This document shows positions 58,863 through 64,000 of a stretch of 64,000 bases of DNA, piece by piece. Location: NCBI GenBank assembly GCA_028871055.1, contig JAGWON010000007.1:90525-154524 (forward strand). The letters are read 5' to 3'. Made by a program: the position numbers and the translations under genes. A model generated the notes under the pieces. That model made no database searches and was not told where the DNA came from. It was given only the letters and a program-made list of their open reading frames with translations. How positions within the stretch are numbered: position 1 is the stretch's first letter; each line of letters opens with the position of its first letter. Source of the stretch: Alphaproteobacteria bacterium. Lineage in GTDB: Bacteria; Pseudomonadota; Alphaproteobacteria; ATCC43930; CGMCC-115725.

Positions 58863-59480
58863 ATGACCATGCCGCTTGAGGATCTCGGCGAAAGGCTGGC
58901 CGCCGCTTTTGCCCCCGACGTGCTGCGCCGCGAGATCGCGCATGGCGAGCTGATGGTCACGGTGCGCCGCGATGCGATCGTGCGGGTGCTGCAATTCCTG
59001 CGCGACAATCCGGCTTGCGGCTTCAACGTGCTCGTCGACGTCTGCGGCGTCGACTATCCCGAGCGCGCCGAGCGCCTCGAGGTCGTCTACAACCTGCTCA
59101 GCACGACGCGCAACCAGCGCATCCGCCTCAAGGTGACGACCGACGAGCAGACGCCGGTGCCGTCGGCGACGCCGGTCTACAGCGCCGCCGGCTGGTTCGA
59201 GCGCGAGTGCTGGGATCTGCTCGGCGTCTATTTCTCCGATCACCCGGATCTCCGCCGCCTCCTCACCGATTACGGCTTCGAGGGCCATCCGCTGCGCAAG
59301 GACTTCCCGCTCACCGGCTACGTCGAGGTGCGCTACGACGAGGGGCAAAAGCGCGTCGTCTACGAGCCGGTGAAGCTCAAGCAGGAATTCCGCAGCTTCG
59401 ATTTCCTGTCGCCGTGGGAGGGCATGAACGAAATCCTGCCGGGCGACGAGAAGGCGACAGGCGGGGAGGGCTCGAAATGA
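58863..59480 (+). CDS. nuoC: NADH-quinone oxidoreductase subunit C
   Basis: Peripheral-arm subunit of 205 residues (separate from NuoD here). Family signature in [38 protein letters not shown]. It helps shape the quinone channel with NuoD. The stop overlaps the nuoD start in ATGA. Confidence 0.96.
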   Translation: MTMPLEDLGERLAAAFAPDVLRREIAHGELMVTVRRDAIVRVLQFLRDNPACGFNVLVDVCGVDYPERAERLEVVYNLLSTTRNQRIRLKVTTDEQTPVPSATPVYSAAGWFERECWDLLGVYFSDHPDLRRLLTDYGFEGHPLRKDFPLTGYVEVRYDEGQKRVVYEPVKLKQEFRSFDFLSPWEGMNEILPGDEKATGGEGSK

Positions 59481-60694
59481 GCGCCGATCTCGCGCCGGTC
59501 AACCGCGCTCCGGTCGCCGACGAAGCCGCGATCAAGACCTTCACGATGAATTTCGGGCCGCAGCATCCGGCGGCGCACGGCGTGTTGCGCTTGGTGCTCG
59601 AGTTGGACGGCGAGACGATCGAGCGCGCCGATCCGCATATCGGCCTGCTGCATCGCGGCACCGAGAAGCTGATCGAGTACAAGACCTATATTCAGGCGAC
59701 GCCTTATTTCGACCGGCTCGACTACGTCTCGCCGATGTGCCAGGAGCACGCCTTCGCGCTCGCGGTCGAAAAGCTGATGGGCATCACGCCGCCGCCGCGC
59801 GCGCAATACATCCGCGTGATGTATGCCGAACTGACGCGGATTCTCAACCACCTCCTCCAAATCTGCGCCTTCGGCCTGGATTTGGGAGCGATCACACCCA
59901 TGCTCTGGGGGTTCGAGCAACGGGAGATCCTCCTGGAGTTCTACGAGCGTGCTTCCGGTGCGCGATTCCACGCCAATTATTTCCGGCCGGGCGGCGTGCA
60001 CCAGGACCTGCCGCCCGGGCTCCTGGACGACATCGCCGCGTTCTGCGGCCGTTTTCCCACATGCATCGACGACACCGAGACGCTGCTGACCGAGAACCGC
60101 ATCTTCAAGCAGCGGACCGTCGACATCGGCCGGATGACGCGCGAGCAGGCGCTCGACTGGGGTTTCTCCGGGCCGATGCTGCGCGCCTCGGGCGTGCCGT
60201 GGGATCTGCGCAAGGCGCAGCCCTACGACGTCTACGGCGAGATGGATTTCGACGTGCCGATCGGCAAGAACGGCGATTGCTGGGACCGCTACCTGGTGCG
60301 GATCGAGGAGATGCGCCAAAGCTTGCGCATCGTCCGGCAGTGCATCGAGAAGATGCCGGCCGGTCCGCACATGATCGACGACCGCAAGGTTGCGCCGCCG
60401 CCGCGCGCCGAGATGAAGAGCTCGATGGAGGCGCTGATCCATCACTTCAAGCTCTACACCGAGGGCTATCACGTGCCGGCGGGCGAGACCTATACCGCGG
60501 TCGAGGCGCCAAAAGGCGAGTTCGGCGTCTATGTCGTTGCCGACGGCAGCAACCGGCCCTATCGCTGCAAGATCCGCGCACCCGGCTTCGCCCATTTGCA
60601 GGCGATGGATTTATGCTGCAAGGGCCATATGCTGGCCGATGTCGTCGCCATCCTCAGTTCCATGGACATCGTCTTCGGCGAGATCGACCGATGA
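59477..60694 (+). CDS. nuoD: NADH-quinone oxidoreductase subunit D
   Basis: Protein of 405 residues, the 49-kDa-type subunit forming the quinone pocket. Motifs: [14 protein letters not shown] with the conserved His, [14 protein letters not shown], and the closing DIVFGEIDR. An Ala-rich N-terminal extension precedes the core. Coupled to nuoC and nuoE by 4-base overlaps. Confidence 0.97.
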   Translation: MSADLAPVNRAPVADEAAIKTFTMNFGPQHPAAHGVLRLVLELDGETIERADPHIGLLHRGTEKLIEYKTYIQATPYFDRLDYVSPMCQEHAFALAVEKLMGITPPPRAQYIRVMYAELTRILNHLLQICAFGLDLGAITPMLWGFEQREILLEFYERASGARFHANYFRPGGVHQDLPPGLLDDIAAFCGRFPTCIDDTETLLTENRIFKQRTVDIGRMTREQALDWGFSGPMLRASGVPWDLRKAQPYDVYGEMDFDVPIGKNGDCWDRYLVRIEEMRQSLRIVRQCIEKMPAGPHMIDDRKVAPPPRAEMKSSMEALIHHFKLYTEGYHVPAGETYTAVEAPKGEFGVYVVADGSNRPYRCKIRAPGFAHLQAMDLCCKGHMLADVVAILSSMDIVFGEIDR

Positions 60695-61316
60695 GCGCAC
60701 ACGACAATTCCGCGCCCGTGGCGCAGCCCGCGAGATTCGCCTTCACGCCGGCGAACCTCGAGAAGGCGAAGGCGCATATCGCCAAGTATCCGCCGGGCCG
60801 GCAGGCGAGCGCGGTGCTGCCGCTTCTCGACCTGGCGCAGCGTCAGCACGACAACTGGCTGCCGCGCGCGGCGATGGACGTCGTCGCCGACATGCTCGGC
60901 ATGGCACGCATCCGCGTCTACGAGGTCGCGACCTTCTACACCATGTTCAACCTGAAGCCGGTCGGGAAGCACTTCTTCCAGATCTGCACCACCACGCCGT
61001 GCTGGCTCAGAGGCTCCGACGCGGTGGTGGCGGCGTGCAAGAAGAAGCTCGGCATCGGCATCGGCCAGACCACCGCCGACGGCATGTTCACGCTGAAGGA
61101 GGTCGAGTGCCTCGGCGCCTGCGTCAACGCGCCGATCATCCAGGTCAACGACGACTTCTACGAGGACCTCGACGGGCGCTCGACCGAAGCGCTGATCGAC
61201 GCGCTCAAGCGCGGCGAGAAGCCGCCGGTCGGCTCGGTCAAGCAGCGCCAGACTTCGGCGCCCGATGGCGGCCCGACCACGCTCAAGGATCTGTCGTTCG
61301 CCGGAGGCAAGCGCTG

Positions 61317-61317
<1 letters not shown>
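60691..61317 (+). CDS. nuoE: NADH-quinone oxidoreductase subunit E
   Basis: Protein of 208 residues with a thioredoxin-like [2Fe-2S] domain (cluster N1a). Cysteine ligands are in [11 protein letters not shown] and [10 protein letters not shown]. The N terminus has an extra Ala/Pro segment and the C-terminal ~45 residues are polar. It binds NuoF, whose gene overlaps by one base (TGATG). Confidence 0.96.
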
Positions 61318-62615
<1,298 letters not shown>

Positions 62616-62618
62616 GCG

Positions 62619-64000
62619 ATGCCCAAGCTCACGATCAACGGCAAGGCGATCGAGGTGCCGGCGGGCACGACCGTGCTGCAGGCTTGCCAGCAGGCCGGTT
62701 TCGAGGTGGCGCATTTCTGCTTCCATCCGCGGCTCAACATCGCCGGCAACTGTCGCATGTGCCTCGTCGAGCAGGAGAAGGCGCCGAAGCCGATCGCCTC
62801 CTGCGCCATGCCCGCCGCCGACGGCATGGTGATCCACACCGACAGCGAGAAGGCCAAGAAGGCGCGCCACGGCGTGATGGAGTTCCTGCTCATCAACCAT
62901 CCGCTCGACTGCCCGATCTGCGACCAGGGCGGCGAGTGCGACCTGCAGGACCAGGCGATGGCCTACGGCTTCGACCGAGGCCGCTATGTCGAGAACAAGC
63001 GCGCGGTCAAGGACAAGAATTTCGGGCCTCTGGTCGCAACCTCCATGAACCGCTGCATCCACTGCACGCGCTGCATCCGCTTCGCCACCGAGATCGCCGG
63101 CGTCGAGGATCTCGGCGCCACGGGACGCGGCGAGGACATGGAGATCGGCACCTATATCGAGCGCACCCTCACCTCGGAGCTGTCGGCCAACATCGTCGAT
63201 CTCTGCCCGGTCGGCGCGCTGACGGCGAAGCCCTACGCCTTCGTCGCCCGGCCGTGGGAGCTCATCAAGACCGAGAGCGTCGACGTGCTCGATGCCGTCG
63301 GCTCGAACATCCGCGTCGACGCGCGCGGCGGCCAGGTGCTGCGCGTGCTGCCGCGCCTCAACGAGGCAATCAACGAGGAATGGATTTCGGACAAGACGCG
63401 CTTCGCGCTCGACGGCCTGACGCGGCGCCGCCTCGACGTACCCTACGTGCGCAAGAACGGCAAACTCGTGGAGGCGTCGTGGCACGAGGCCTTTGCCGCG
63501 ATCGCGGCGCGGCTCCAGGGCGTCGCCGGCGGCCGCATCGCCGCGCTCGCCGGCGATCTCGCCGATTGCGAGGCGATGCTGGCCTTGAAGGAGCTGATGA
63601 TCGCGCTGGGCTCGCCCCATCTCGATTGCCGCCAGGACGGCGCCGCGCTCGATCCAAGCTGCCGCGCCGGCTATCTCTTCAACACCACCATCGCCGGGAT
63701 CGAGGAGGCCGACGCGTGCCTCTTGATCGGCACGCATCCGCGCTGGGAAGCGCCGCTCGTCAACGCGCGGCTCAGGAAGCGCTGGCTCCAGGGCGGCTTC
63801 AAGGTCGCCGCCATCGGCGCGCCGCGCGATCTCACCTATCCGGTCGAGTGGCTGGGCGCCGGGCCGGACACGCTCGCCGACCTGGTCGCCGGCAAGCACA
63901 AATTCATCGACACGCTCAAGGCGGCGAAGAAGCCCATGCTGGTGCTGGGGCAGGGCGCGTTGCGCCGCCGGGACGGTGCCGCCCTCCTGCATCTGGCGCG
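62619..64000 (+). CDS. nuoG: NADH-quinone oxidoreductase subunit G (3' end outside window)
   Basis: The first ~460 residues are present; the gene runs off the window. The N-terminal plant-type [2Fe-2S] domain has [19 protein letters not shown]; then [19 protein letters not shown]; the 4Fe-4S motif [11 protein letters not shown]; and the start of the molybdopterin-like domain ([20 protein letters not shown]). It carries electrons from NuoF toward NuoB. The long antisense open frame over nuoE-G is a codon-composition shadow. Confidence 0.96.
   Translation, partial: MPKLTINGKAIEVPAGTTVLQACQQAGFEVAHFCFHPRLNIAGNCRMCLVEQEKAPKPIASCAMPAADGMVIHTDSEKAKKARHGVMEFLLINHPLDCPICDQGGECDLQDQAMAYGFDRGRYVENKRAVKDKNFGPLVATSMNRCIHCTRCIRFATEIAGVEDLGATGRGEDMEIGTYIERTLTSELSANIVDLCPVGALTAKPYAFVARPWELIKTESVDVLDAVGSNIRVDARGGQVLRVLPRLNEAINEEWISDKTRFALDGLTRRRLDVPYVRKNGKLVEASWHEAFAAIAARLQGVAGGRIAALAGDLADCEAMLALKELMIALGSPHLDCRQDGAALDPSCRAGYLFNTTIAGIEEADACLLIGTHPRWEAPLVNARLRKRWLQGGFKVAAIGAPRDLTYPVEWLGAGPDTLADLVAGKHKFIDTLKAAKKPMLVLGQGALRRRDGAALLHLA

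Overview
The window looks like a chromosomal segment of a GC-rich alphaproteobacterium. Pointers are the gene order tig-clpP-clpX-lon-HU, a glnB-glnA pair with a sigma-54 promoter, an A-B-C-D-E-F-G complex I operon, FNR/FixK-type boxes and alphaproteobacterial-style dispersed palindromic repeats. I would place it loosely near Rhodospirillales/Reyranellales/Hyphomicrobiales; the sequence alone does not fix the order.

Left part (1-19.3 kb), envelope and transport. The tail of an ABC-2 permease is followed by a decayed copy of a Cys/Pro/Gln-rich secreted protein, an OFA-type MFS carrier, and an adaptor + RND permease pair. Divergent from that pair are a cupredoxin-like protein and the intact Cys/Pro/Gln protein, which carries two CX3C-X9-CX3C modules. 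Next come a beta-barrel porin and a beta-propeller/OmpA fusion ending at a clear terminator, then a repeat-rich spacer, a translationally coupled OMF-adaptor-RND tripartite efflux operon, and a PepSY-like periplasmic protein. A small coiled-coil gene follows behind a perfect FNR box.

Middle (19.4-42.5 kb), mixed metabolism. It has a broken flavin monooxygenase, PPK2, a lipoprotein, a GT87-like and a GT22-like membrane glycosyltransferase, a ferredoxin reductase with a Rieske protein, a stand-alone Lrp/AsnC RAM domain, a DEAD-box helicase, an alpha/beta hydrolase interrupted by an amber codon, an NMT1-type binding protein, a PAS_5 protein, parE, an acyl-CoA thioesterase, and a formamidase set between two MFS carriers. 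glnA, glnB, an aminotransferase and tRNA-His close the section.

Right part (42.5-64 kb), conserved housekeeping. Nnr, malonyl-CoA decarboxylase, tRNA-Leu, tig, clpP, clpX, lon, HU and tRNA-Val run on the plus strand, then tRNA-Asp and nuoABCDEFG (nuoG cut by the window end). Between tRNA-Val and tRNA-Asp lies an apparent 5-kb insertion: a frameshifted GIY-YIG nuclease cassette, an FNR-box-preceded DUF6197-like gene, and three minus-strand surface-glycan genes (acyltransferase 3, PMT-like, GT2).

The most promising little-described material is the 5.6-18.7 kb envelope locus, especially the twin-CX3C protein and the propeller-OmpA fusion. Several genes carry single-base lesions, which are either recent decay or base-call errors.
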